From: Pseudomonas guariconensis
GTDB lineage: Bacteria; Pseudomonadota; Gammaproteobacteria; Pseudomonadales; Pseudomonadaceae
Direction of reading: 5' to 3'
DNA: 64,000 bases
NCBI RefSeq assembly: GCF_900102675.1
Contig: NZ_FMYX01000009.1
Coordinates: 62,001-126,000 of the forward strand
Shown: positions 1-7,102 of the stretch, in pieces
How the letters are laid out: each line of letters opens with the position of its first letter
Position numbering within the stretch: the stretch's first letter is position 1
Notes under the pieces: model-generated
Told to the model about the DNA's origin: nothing
The model's input: the letters and a program-made list of their open reading frames with translations, nothing else
The model's database searches: none
Program-made: the position numbers and the translations under genes

Positions 1-305
1 CGCAGGGTATGGAAGAGTGGCCCGCAATAGGCCTCGACACCGGGCGACAGGGCCATGGCACAGCCAAAGGCAAGGCCTGCGCCGGCGCCGAACACGAAGC
101 CCAGGGCCAAGCGCGACAGGCTGCTGCCCAGGTGTTCGCGCAGCTCGCCGCTGGCCAGCAACTGCTCGAAGGTTTGCCAGACCTCGCGCGGTGGTACCAG
201 CAGCTGGCGCGGGAAGGCGCCGCTGTCGGCCAGCACTATCCACGCCGCGAGCAGCGCCAGCGGCGAGACGAGCAGAGTCAGGTGATGCCAAGGGAGTGTG
301 CGCAT
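1..305 (-). CDS. ABC transporter inner-membrane permease (partial, C-terminus outside window)
   Basis: The first 101 residues of a binding-protein-dependent permease of the SsuC/TauC/NrtB type. The start ATG lies 4 bp after the stop of the MFS gene on the same strand, so it is the fifth gene of the organosulfur operon. The N-terminus MRTLPWHH leads into a hydrophobic helix (about residues 9-27), then the family-typical stretch LLVPPREVW, and a second hydrophobic segment rich in Ala and Gly (about residues 66-88). The rest, including the EAA loop that contacts the ATPase, is off the window. The sulfonate role is inferred from its neighbours; the permease family call is firm. Confidence 0.8.
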   Translation of the reverse strand, partial: MRTLPWHHLTLLVSPLALLAAWIVLADSGAFPRQLLVPPREVWQTFEQLLASGELREHLGSSLSRLALGFVFGAGAGLAFGCAMALSPGVEAYCGPLFHTL

Positions 306-309
306 CGAG

Positions 310-1500
310 TCAGCCCTCCACGACGATGACAGGGGTCGTACCGCGCCGCACGTGGCGCAGCCAGCAGAACAGGGCGGTGAGCAGCACCAGCGGGGTCCAC
401 GCCAAAAACAGGTTGGCCGTGCCGATCCAGTGGCTGATCACCCCACCTAGCAAGGCACCGGTACAGCCGCCAAGCATCCCGGCCAGGTTGAACAGGCCCG
501 AGAGCTTGCTCTTGTCCAGCGGCGAGTCGCTCATCCGCGCCATGTTCACCAAGTGCGCCAGGGCGCTGGCCACGCTCAGCAGCACTGCCCCCGCGGCCAG
601 CCAGGCATAGCCCTGGCCACGACCGAGCAGCAGCAGGCCCGTCACTGCCAGGCCCAGCCCTGCAAGGTAGGTCAGGCGTCGCCCCGCGCGCGTTACCAAG
701 CGGCCAAGGCTGAACAGGCCCAGCACCGCCGCCAGACCCTGGATCATCACCAAACTCACGGCACGCTCCTGGCTCAGGTGTGCGACCTCCATGGCCAGCA
801 CGATGACGAAGGTGCCGAACAACGCACCGGTGGCGCCGGACAACAGTTCGATCAGGCAGCTCTCGGCCACCTCGGCATGGCCGAGCAAGGCACGGGACTG
901 GGCGAGGATGCCGCCGTCAATCTCGGGGGCGGTCTCGGCCGGGTTTTCGTGCTCCCAAAAGCCAAGGCTGTACACCGCCATCGAGCCGAAGCACAGCCCG
1001 ATCACCACGAAGCCCAACGTAAAGCTGCCACCGCTCAGGGCATTGCCCAGTAACGGGCCGAGCAAGCCCATGCCCAGGGTCAGCGCGCCGCGATACCAGC
1101 CGGCCTTGTCGCGGCCTATGTGGCGCAACTGACGCAGAAAGGCGCTGTTCATGGCCACGATGCGAAACGGGATGCACAGGCCGATCAGCAGCCGCGCCAC
1201 GGCCAGCCAGGTCCAATGGGCGAACAGCGGGATCGCCAAGTTCAGCAGCAGCGGCCCGAGGCTGGCCAGAAAGTACACCCGGCGTGCACCGACGCGGGCG
1301 ATGACGAAGCCCGCCGGCAGGGTCAGCAGCACCATGCCCAGCGACTCCATGGCCGAGATCACCCCCAACTGCAACGGGCTGGCGCCCAGGTGCATGGCGT
1401 ACAGAGTGGTGACGATCTTCGCCATGCCGATGGTGGCGCCACTGAAGGTCGCCAGGAACATGAAGCTGGCGATGAAGCCGTGCGGCCTAGATGGCGACAT
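310..1500 (-). CDS. MFS transporter in the organosulfur operon
   Basis: A 396-residue major facilitator protein with about 12 hydrophobic segments. I chose the start at MSPSRPHG because the first transmembrane helix (GFIASFMFLATFSG) follows directly and because the upstream gene stops 14 bp inside it, a normal coupling overlap. Visible landmarks are the loop GARRVYF after TM2 and the C-terminal half beginning near residue 200. The substrate is unknown. Its place between a DszB-like gene and an ABC permease suggests it carries the sulfonate or sulfinate substrate or exports the desulfonated product; that is inference from context only. Confidence 0.85.
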   Translation of the reverse strand: MSPSRPHGFIASFMFLATFSGATIGMAKIVTTLYAMHLGASPLQLGVISAMESLGMVLLTLPAGFVIARVGARRVYFLASLGPLLLNLAIPLFAHWTWLAVARLLIGLCIPFRIVAMNSAFLRQLRHIGRDKAGWYRGALTLGMGLLGPLLGNALSGGSFTLGFVVIGLCFGSMAVYSLGFWEHENPAETAPEIDGGILAQSRALLGHAEVAESCLIELLSGATGALFGTFVIVLAMEVAHLSQERAVSLVMIQGLAAVLGLFSLGRLVTRAGRRLTYLAGLGLAVTGLLLLGRGQGYAWLAAGAVLLSVASALAHLVNMARMSDSPLDKSKLSGLFNLAGMLGGCTGALLGGVISHWIGTANLFLAWTPLVLLTALFCWLRHVRRGTTPVIVVEG

Positions 1501-2539
1501 TGACGTTCTCCAGCAGGTGCGCCAGCGGCCGGGGTTCGATCCACTGACGCACATCGAAGCGGCGCGCAATGAACCCCCAGCGTTCGAGAAAGTCCGTGAG
1601 GTCCTGCAAGGCCTCGATGGAGCGCTCGGCCAGGTTGGTGCGCAGGCGCAGGTGGGCGTCTTCGCCATAGGCCGCCGCGACCCAGTACTCGCTGGTGTTC
1701 AGCTCGCGGGCGAGGAAGCGGCGGGTCTCTTCGGGGCGGGCCCAGGCCCATTGCTCGGCACGCAGCACGCTGTCGAGAATCAGCACCGCGGCGTCGAAGT
1801 GCTGGTCCAGCAGGTGCTGGTCGACGGTCAGGGTGCGTGGGGTGCCGATGTTGGCGCGCACCAGCGGATCGGGGTGCGAACCGATGTCCACCACCACCCG
1901 CAGGCCGAATTCGTCGGCCAGGTGCAGGCCGTGGGCGCCCTTGAGGAAGATCGCGTCGATATCGCCTCGCAGCAGGCCGATCAACTCGTTGTTGCGCTGG
2001 CGCACACGGTCGCCGAGGCTGACCTGGGCACCGTGCACGTGGCGCACCGGGTCGTCGCTGTAGGTGCCGCCATAGGGGTAGTCCACCAGCTCCACGTCAT
2101 GGGGGCTCAGGCCCTCCAGGCGCAGGGCGTTTTCCAGGCCCCGGATGGCCTGGGCACGGGTGAAATCGATCTGCACGTTGGCCCACTTGGGAAGGCCGAA
2201 GCGGCGGTTGCGCAGGTCGCGAATACCGCGCACAGGGCTATCGGCGGTGGTGACGATCAACTGCACCTCGTCGCTCCATGACAGGCCCAGCACGCGGGTA
2301 TCGCGCCCGCTGGCGCGGGCCCAGATGGCCGGGATGTTGCCGCCATGGCGTACCGAATTGTGCAGATGATGGTCGAAGTGCGCCTCACGCACCTCGCGGT
2401 CGGAGGATTCGCGCAGGGCCTGGATGCGCGTACCCCAGGGCTGGAAGGCCCGGGCCAGTCGGCCGGATTCGACAGCGATGCCGAGCCCCGTGGGTACCGG
2501 ACTGTGGGTGTACCAGAGGGTGTCGAGTGGGTTGTTCAT
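1487..2539 (-). CDS. DszB/SsuA-fold protein, Ser in place of the catalytic Cys
   Basis: A 350-residue protein with no signal peptide, paralogous to the next gene (start MNNPLDTLWYT versus MSQPLDTLWYT). Both resemble 2'-hydroxybiphenyl-2-sulfinate desulfinase (DszB), which has the periplasmic binding-protein fold. DszB uses Cys27, His60 and Arg70. Here the matching positions are Ser13 (THSPVPTG), His54 (AHFDHH) and Arg64 (SVRHGGNIP). The His-to-Arg spacing of 10 is the same as in DszB, but the nucleophile is Ser (codon AGT). It may therefore bind without cleaving, or act with its paralogue. Databases may label it a nitrate/sulfonate substrate-binding protein, but no export signal is visible. 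Confidence 0.75.
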   Translation of the reverse strand: MNNPLDTLWYTHSPVPTGLGIAVESGRLARAFQPWGTRIQALRESSDREVREAHFDHHLHNSVRHGGNIPAIWARASGRDTRVLGLSWSDEVQLIVTTADSPVRGIRDLRNRRFGLPKWANVQIDFTRAQAIRGLENALRLEGLSPHDVELVDYPYGGTYSDDPVRHVHGAQVSLGDRVRQRNNELIGLLRGDIDAIFLKGAHGLHLADEFGLRVVVDIGSHPDPLVRANIGTPRTLTVDQHLLDQHFDAAVLILDSVLRAEQWAWARPEETRRFLARELNTSEYWVAAAYGEDAHLRLRTNLAERSIEALQDLTDFLERWGFIARRFDVRQWIEPRPLAHLLENVNVAI

Positions 2540-2597
2540 GCAAGAGCCTTGTGCGGATGGGCAGTCGGCCCCAGCCTGCGCCGGGGCCAGATGATGC

Positions 2598-3653
2598 TCA
2601 GCTGGCGCGCTTGGCGACGGCGCTGCGCAGGGCGTCCAGCGGGCGCGGGTCGATCCAGTCGCGCACCGCGAAGCGCTCGGGGATGAAGCCCCAGCGGTGC
2701 AGGAAGTCGGTGAAGTCCTGCAAGGCCGTGGCGGCGCGCTCGTCGAGCGCGGTGTGCAGGCGCAGGTGCGCGTCCTCGCCGTAGGCCTGGACCACCCAAT
2801 ACTCGCTGCTGTTGGCTTCGCGAGCGAGGTAGCGGCGGGTGTCCTCCGGGTGAGCATGGGCCCATTGCTCGGCGCGCAGCACCGCACCGAGGATGCCCAC
2901 GGCACTGTCGAAGTGCTGGTCGAGCAGGTGCTGATCGACGCTCAGGGTGCGCGGCGTTCCGTTGTTCGAACGCACCAGCGGCTCAGGGTGCGAGCCGGTG
3001 TCGATCACCGTGTGCAGGCCAAACTGCTGGGCCAGCTGCACCGCATGAGCCCCCTTGAGGAAGATCGCATCCACTTCACCGCGCAGCAGCCCGGTGAGCT
3101 CCGGGTTCTGCCCGCCACGGCGGCTGCCGCCGAAGGCCCCGAGACCGGCGATGCGCTGGGGCGCTTCATCGCTGAAGGTGCCGCCCTGGATGAAGTCCAC
3201 CAACTCCACGTCCTTGACCTCCAGGCCTTCCAGACGCAGGGCATTTTCCAGACCGCGGATGGCCTGGGCGCGGGTGAAGTCGATCTGTGCGCCAGTCCAG
3301 TGGGGCAGGCCGAAGCGCCGGCCCTTAAGGTCCTTGACGGAGCGGATGCCGCTGTCCGGCAAACTGAGGATCAGTTGCACCTCGTCGGCCCAAGACAAGC
3401 CGATCACCCGAGTCTCGCGCCCGCTGGCGCGGGCCCAGATGGCCGGAATGCTGCCCCCGTGGCGCACCGAGTTCTGCAGGCTGTGATCGAAATGCGACTC
3501 ACGCACTGCCTGGCTGGCGGACTCACGTAGCGACTGGATGCGCGTGCCCTGGTCGCCCAGGGCCTGTTCCAGCCAGCCTTTCTGCAAGGCAATGCCGAGC
3601 CCGGTGGGCACGGGGCAGCGGGTGTACCAGAGGGTATCGAGCGGTTGACTCAT
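2598..3653 (-). CDS. DszB-like sulfinate desulfinase family protein with intact Cys/His/Arg
   Basis: A 351-residue cytoplasmic protein. The N-terminus reads LWYTRCPVPTG, matching the CPVP motif around catalytic Cys27 of DszB; His54 (SHFDHS) and Arg64 (SVRHGGSIP) match His60 and Arg70 with the same spacing of 10. It lacks a signal peptide, which fits an enzyme better than a periplasmic binding protein. Known family role: hydrolysis of a C-SO2 sulfinate to sulfite plus the desulfinated product. The gene follows the flavin monooxygenase by 21 bp, so monooxygenase then desulfinase is a plausible two-step route from an organosulfur compound to sulfite. The real substrate is unknown, and DszB identity is distant. 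Confidence 0.75.
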   Translation of the reverse strand: MSQPLDTLWYTRCPVPTGLGIALQKGWLEQALGDQGTRIQSLRESASQAVRESHFDHSLQNSVRHGGSIPAIWARASGRETRVIGLSWADEVQLILSLPDSGIRSVKDLKGRRFGLPHWTGAQIDFTRAQAIRGLENALRLEGLEVKDVELVDFIQGGTFSDEAPQRIAGLGAFGGSRRGGQNPELTGLLRGEVDAIFLKGAHAVQLAQQFGLHTVIDTGSHPEPLVRSNNGTPRTLSVDQHLLDQHFDSAVGILGAVLRAEQWAHAHPEDTRRYLAREANSSEYWVVQAYGEDAHLRLHTALDERAATALQDFTDFLHRWGFIPERFAVRDWIDPRPLDALRSAVAKRAS

Positions 3654-3674
3654 GATGTGCAGCTCCTTGCAGGG

Positions 3675-4841
3675 TCAGGCGCTGGCCTTCAGCGCGGTGG
3701 GGTGGTCGTCTTGCGAGTGACGGCGGGTCTGCACCAGCGGCAGAACTTCCTGGCCGATGCGCAGGGCTTCTTCCAGGTGCGGATTGCCGGCCAGGATGAA
3801 GGTCGAGAAACCGGCGTCGCGGTATTCGGCCAGGCGTTCGGCGACGTTCTCGTGGCTGCCCACCAGACCCACGGTGGGCCCTGGCTTGGCCTTGCCGAAA
3901 CCGGCCCAGAGGTTAGGGCCCAGGATCAGGTCGTCGAAGCGTTCCAGGTGCTGGTGATAGGCGCTCTGGCGGGCGGCGCCCACCGAGTCGGAGCCGCTGG
4001 CGAAGTGCTTAATTGCGGCACTGGTGCGGGTGTCGATCCGCTCGTATTGCTGGCGCAGCTCGCGCCAGGCGGCGTCTTCGGTTTCGCGAGCGAACAGGTC
4101 GATGCGGATGCCGAAGCGCACCTGGCGGCCTTGTTTGTCGGCCAACTCGCGGACACGGTCCAAGTGGGGTTTGAGCTTGTCCACCGGCTCTGCCCAGTTC
4201 AGGTAGACATCGGCGTGGCGCGCGGCCACGTCCAGCGCGGCGTCGGAGAAGCCGGAGAAGTAGATGCTCGGCTTGCGCTCGTGCTTGAGCCCTGGTGGCA
4301 GCGCGCCGTTCTCCAGTTGGTAGATATCGCCCTGGTAGCTGAACTGTTCGTTGCGCCACAGACCCTCGATGATGTCGAGGAATTCACCGGTGCGCTGATA
4401 GCGTTTGTCGTGTTCGAGGAAGTCGCCGTTGGCGCGTTGGCTGGCAGGGTTGCCACCGGTGATGATGTTCCACTCCAGGCGGCCGTGGCTGAGGTTCTGC
4501 AGGATCGCGGCTTGCTGGGCGGCATAGGCCGGCAGCGTCCAGGTGGCCTGGAAGGCCACCAGGAACTTGATGCGGCGGGTCTCCCGGGCCAAAGCCGCGG
4601 CGGCGATCCACGGCTCCGGCCCGGTGGGCAGCAGGGCCCCTTCGAAGCCTGCAAGCTCGGCGGCCTTGGCCACCTGGGCGATGTAGTCGATGTACGTGAA
4701 GCCGTCGGCCTCGCCGTTGGGCAGACGCCCGGGGGCAATGTTGCCCGGACGGTAAGTCGGGGCGCCGCGGTTGTTCTTGTCGGTGGCCAGGTAAGGGCCG
4801 TCGCTACCCAAGGGTAGGCGCCAGAAGAATTCGGTGCTCAT
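3675..4841 (-). CDS. LLM-class FMNH2-dependent monooxygenase (SsuD/DszA type)
   Basis: A 388-residue bacterial-luciferase-like TIM-barrel enzyme. Start MSTEFFWRLP is preceded by GGAG. Typical SsuD-type segments are visible: the N-terminal WRLP, then GFEGALLPTG, RIKFLVAFQ, LSHGRLEWNIITGGNP, and the C-terminal TFILAGNPHLEEA. The family uses reduced FMN and O2 to cleave C-S bonds of alkanesulfonates, sulfones or related compounds and releases sulfite. It is the first gene of the minus-strand operon and lies under a sigma-54 promoter match at 4909-4924. No flavin reductase gene is in the window, so FMNH2 must come from elsewhere. Exact substrate unknown. Confidence 0.88.
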   Translation of the reverse strand: MSTEFFWRLPLGSDGPYLATDKNNRGAPTYRPGNIAPGRLPNGEADGFTYIDYIAQVAKAAELAGFEGALLPTGPEPWIAAAALARETRRIKFLVAFQATWTLPAYAAQQAAILQNLSHGRLEWNIITGGNPASQRANGDFLEHDKRYQRTGEFLDIIEGLWRNEQFSYQGDIYQLENGALPPGLKHERKPSIYFSGFSDAALDVAARHADVYLNWAEPVDKLKPHLDRVRELADKQGRQVRFGIRIDLFARETEDAAWRELRQQYERIDTRTSAAIKHFASGSDSVGAARQSAYHQHLERFDDLILGPNLWAGFGKAKPGPTVGLVGSHENVAERLAEYRDAGFSTFILAGNPHLEEALRIGQEVLPLVQTRRHSQDDHPTALKASA

Positions 4842-4908
4842 GGCTGTGCTCCAGTGGCTGCATGAAGGAAGGCCCGAACGCATCCAGCGTGGGCTTGCCA
4901 GTCATTGA

Positions 4909-4924
4909 GCAAGGGCTGTGCCGA
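4909..4924 (-). promoter_or_regulatory. Sigma-54 promoter of the monooxygenase operon
   Basis: On the minus strand the sequence reads CGGCAC-N5-TTGCT with GG and GC separated by exactly 10 bases, close to the consensus TGGCAC-N5-TTGCW. Predicted transcription start is near 4897, about 55 nt before the ATG at 4841. Confidence 0.65.
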
Positions 4925-4986
4925 AAGTCTGGAAGCCTTGTGCAGCAAGGGGTGCAGCGTGGTTCAAGCCGCATCCATGAGCGCGA

Positions 4987-5001
4987 TTGCTGATCCAGCA
5001 A
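4987..5001. promoter_or_regulatory. Palindrome, possible activator site
   Basis: TTGCTG-ATC-CAGCAA is a perfect 6+6 inverted repeat between the two divergent sigma-54 promoters, 63 and 108 bp from them, in the normal range for an enhancer-binding protein. No binding consensus was recalled, so the role is a guess from position. Confidence 0.3.
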
Positions 5002-5108
5002 CACTTGGTCAGCAACGGCTGTTGGCGCCGCAGCAGATGCGGGCCGTACGTGCCGTGGAAATTGATCTTGTAACGGATAAGTGATTGAAAAAACTTGAAA
5101 TTCAGGAG

Positions 5109-5124
5109 TGGCACAACTTCTGCT
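5109..5124 (+). promoter_or_regulatory. Sigma-54 promoter of the aldolase-like gene
   Basis: TGGCAC-AACTT-CTGCT matches the -24/-12 consensus with the invariant GG and GC 10 bases apart. The start site would be near 5135, 38 nt before the ATG at 5173. Confidence 0.65.
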
Positions 5125-5172
5125 CAGACAGTGCTAGCCCGACTTTCCGAGGCGCTACACAGGAGTTGCACC

Positions 5173-5907
5173 ATGTCCCATCGAATCACCCCGGTACTGC
5201 TCGCCCAGCTCGATCGCGTGCGGCACGATTTCGCCAAGGCCTTCCAGGTGTTGCGCGATACCCGCACGCTGAGCGCCACCAATACCTTCCAGGCCTACCT
5301 GCGTGTGCCGGACAGCGATCTGGTGATCGCCCTGCACGCCCCAAGCCCCTGGGCCGATGACCCGACCATTCGCGCAGTGGTTGCCAGTTACGATGGCGAG
5401 GTGGTGCTGGACGAGACCGCCGACGGCAGTTCCCCCTTGAGCGGACGCAAGGCCGGCGGCAATGGCCAGCGTTACGCCCAGGTGTTCCAGCGGCGTCCTG
5501 AGGTGAATGTGGTGATTCACGTGCATACCCCGTACCTGGGGGGCTGGGCCAGTGCGCACCGGGTACTGCCGATCCGCTATGCCGCCTCCCAGCGCGTGAC
5601 GTTGGCCCGCGAGCTGCCGATCTACATCGACCGTCGCCAGCCTGAACAAGCGTTCATCGTCGAGCGTATCGAGCAGAACCCGTATACACCGGCCATTCTC
5701 GAAGCCAATGGCGGCGCCACGTTCTGGGGTGAGTCGTTGTTGCAGGTGTCCAAGTTGATTTTGCTGATCGAGGAGGGCGCGCACTTCCAAGGGCTGGCTG
5801 AACTGTTCGGCGGCTCCCAGGAGTTCGGCCCGGGCGTGCTGGAGCAGCAGTGGAAGATGACCGGGCTGTGGGCACAGGGCCAAAAGTTGCTGGAACGCGT
5901 GGCCTGA
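5173..5907 (+). CDS. Class II aldolase/adducin-domain protein
   Basis: A 244-residue cytoplasmic protein of the fuculose-phosphate aldolase/adducin family. I took the ATG that follows AGGAG; longer upstream reading would include the promoter. Visible are the N-terminal nucleotide or substrate-loop region SATNTFQAYL, PLSGRKAGGNG, and the metal site HVHTPYLGGW (His-x-His). I see no obvious third His after about residue 150, where family members usually have one. It is transcribed divergently from the monooxygenase operon under its own sigma-54 promoter, so it probably processes the carbon product or a sulfur compound of the same pathway. Substrate unknown. Confidence 0.8.
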   Translation: MSHRITPVLLAQLDRVRHDFAKAFQVLRDTRTLSATNTFQAYLRVPDSDLVIALHAPSPWADDPTIRAVVASYDGEVVLDETADGSSPLSGRKAGGNGQRYAQVFQRRPEVNVVIHVHTPYLGGWASAHRVLPIRYAASQRVTLARELPIYIDRRQPEQAFIVERIEQNPYTPAILEANGGATFWGESLLQVSKLILLIEEGAHFQGLAELFGGSQEFGPGVLEQQWKMTGLWAQGQKLLERVA

Positions 5908-5914
5908 TCCCGGC

Positions 5915-5968
5915 GGCTGCTGCGCAGCCCATTCGCGGGCCTACCCGCAAATGGGCTGCGCAGCAGCC
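5915..5968. repeat. Long REP-like hairpin, probable bidirectional terminator
   Basis: A perfect 19-bp inverted repeat (arms 5915-5933 and 5950-5968) around an inner GCGGG/CCCGC stem, giving a hairpin of about 24 bp. It sits exactly between the convergent aldolase and binding-protein genes. There is no T-tract, so it may be a REP-type element more than a classical terminator. Confidence 0.6.
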
Positions 5969-5981
5969 CCGGCGGTGTTGA

Positions 5982-7055
5982 TCAGGGCTGGGTGGCGACC
6001 GAAGCCACAGGCACTGTCCAGTACTGCTGCAACTGCAGATTCTGCAACCCTTGCTGCACGAATTTCGGCTCGAGCAAGGTCTCTACGTTCACCGCGCCGC
6101 GAATCAACCGAGCCTTGAGGGCATAGGCAATGGCGTCGGTGTAATGCTGGCGCAGCGCCTGGTCGTACAGGGGGCTGAAATGCTGCGCCCAAGGCTGGCC
6201 CTCGGCTTCGCGCTGCAACACGCTCAAAGGTTGTCCGGACTGCGCCTGGTAGGCCTGGTACGCCGCCTGGTTCTCTGGCTGCGCGGTCCAGTGGGCGGCC
6301 TTGAGGTAGGCATCGACCACCAGTTGGGTAATCTCAGGCTGCTGGGCGATGAAATCCTTGGCGCCCCACAGTTCGGCGCGCATCCGCCAGTCAGCGGGGG
6401 CCTGCTTGCTCGACCAGATGATGCGCCCGACCTGCTTGTCTTCGAGCAGATACGCATCGCTCAGGGTGAAGAGCGCATCGACACGCCCCGCACTGAGCGC
6501 AGCGGCACCGGCCTGGGGGTTGAGGTTGAAGATGCGAAAGTCATCGAACCGCAGCTGGTTGGCGTCGAGCAACTTGGCGAACGAGAGCTCCCAGGGCCGC
6601 CCGCGGTGCAGGGCGATGCGCTTACCCTTGAGGTCGGCGATGGATTTGGCCGATGACCCCGGCGGCACCACCAAGTACACGTTGTTGCCGCTGCCGCCAG
6701 GCACGATCAGTTGGGTCGAGACGCCTGAGGCATTGGCGATGATCGACGGCAGGTCGCCATAGAAGGCGAAATCGATACGCCGGTTGGCGAACTCTTCGTT
6801 GACGAATGTCCCCACCGAGGCAGTGGCGGCCGGTACCCATTGGAGTTTGATGTTGCGCTGGGCCAGCTGCTGTTCGAGCCATTTGTCCCGATCCATGACG
6901 TAGGACGGGCCATTGAAGATGGTCTTGCCGGCATTGGCATAGGCCACGGTGGCGATGCGCACGGTCTGTGGTTCAGCCGCCTGGGCCTGGGCCGTGAGCA
7001 ACGCGGCGGGCAGCAGCAGGTGACGCAGCAGCCGGGGCAGGGTAGCGATGGGCAT
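5982..7055 (-). CDS. Periplasmic sulfonate/taurine-type ABC binding protein
   Basis: 357 residues. The N-terminus has two Arg and a hydrophobic stretch ending AQAQA, a normal Sec signal peptide (cleavage about residue 26). The mature part has the SsuA/NrtA fold features: VRIATVAYANAGK, IDFAFYGDLPS, VPPGSSAKSIADLKGKRIALHRG and an alternating charged and aromatic C-terminus. It should bind an organosulfur anion and hand it to an ABC permease. It lies 47 bp downstream of a TonB receptor on the same strand, separated by a GC-rich hairpin, suggesting outer membrane and periplasmic capture of the same ligand. No ATPase is adjacent. Confidence 0.82.
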   Translation of the reverse strand: MPIATLPRLLRHLLLPAALLTAQAQAAEPQTVRIATVAYANAGKTIFNGPSYVMDRDKWLEQQLAQRNIKLQWVPAATASVGTFVNEEFANRRIDFAFYGDLPSIIANASGVSTQLIVPGGSGNNVYLVVPPGSSAKSIADLKGKRIALHRGRPWELSFAKLLDANQLRFDDFRIFNLNPQAGAAALSAGRVDALFTLSDAYLLEDKQVGRIIWSSKQAPADWRMRAELWGAKDFIAQQPEITQLVVDAYLKAAHWTAQPENQAAYQAYQAQSGQPLSVLQREAEGQPWAQHFSPLYDQALRQHYTDAIAYALKARLIRGAVNVETLLEPKFVQQGLQNLQLQQYWTVPVASVATQP

Positions 7056-7073
7056 GATGGGCTCCTCGAGCAG

Positions 7074-7095
7074 GCCCGCGGCACATGCCGCGGGC
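7074..7095 (-). repeat. GC-rich palindrome between receptor and binding-protein genes
   Basis: GCCCGCGGCA/TGCCGCGGGC is a perfect 10-bp inverted repeat with only CA between the arms. In RNA it makes an 8-bp stem with a 6-nt loop. It lacks a T-run and lies 18 bp before the binding-protein start, so it may set relative expression within an operon. Confidence 0.5.
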
Positions 7096-7102
7096 GTTGG
7101 GG

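Larger units (their letters stand above)
4842..5172. other. Divergent control region of the organosulfur genes
   Basis: 331 bp without a gene between the divergent monooxygenase and aldolase genes. It holds two outward-facing sigma-54 promoter matches (4909-4924 and 5109-5124) and, between them, a palindrome TTGCTGATCCAGCAA (4987-5001) plus repeated CAGCAAC words at 4997 and 5010. These could be activator sites for an SfnR-type enhancer-binding protein; that assignment is inference. Confidence 0.55.
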
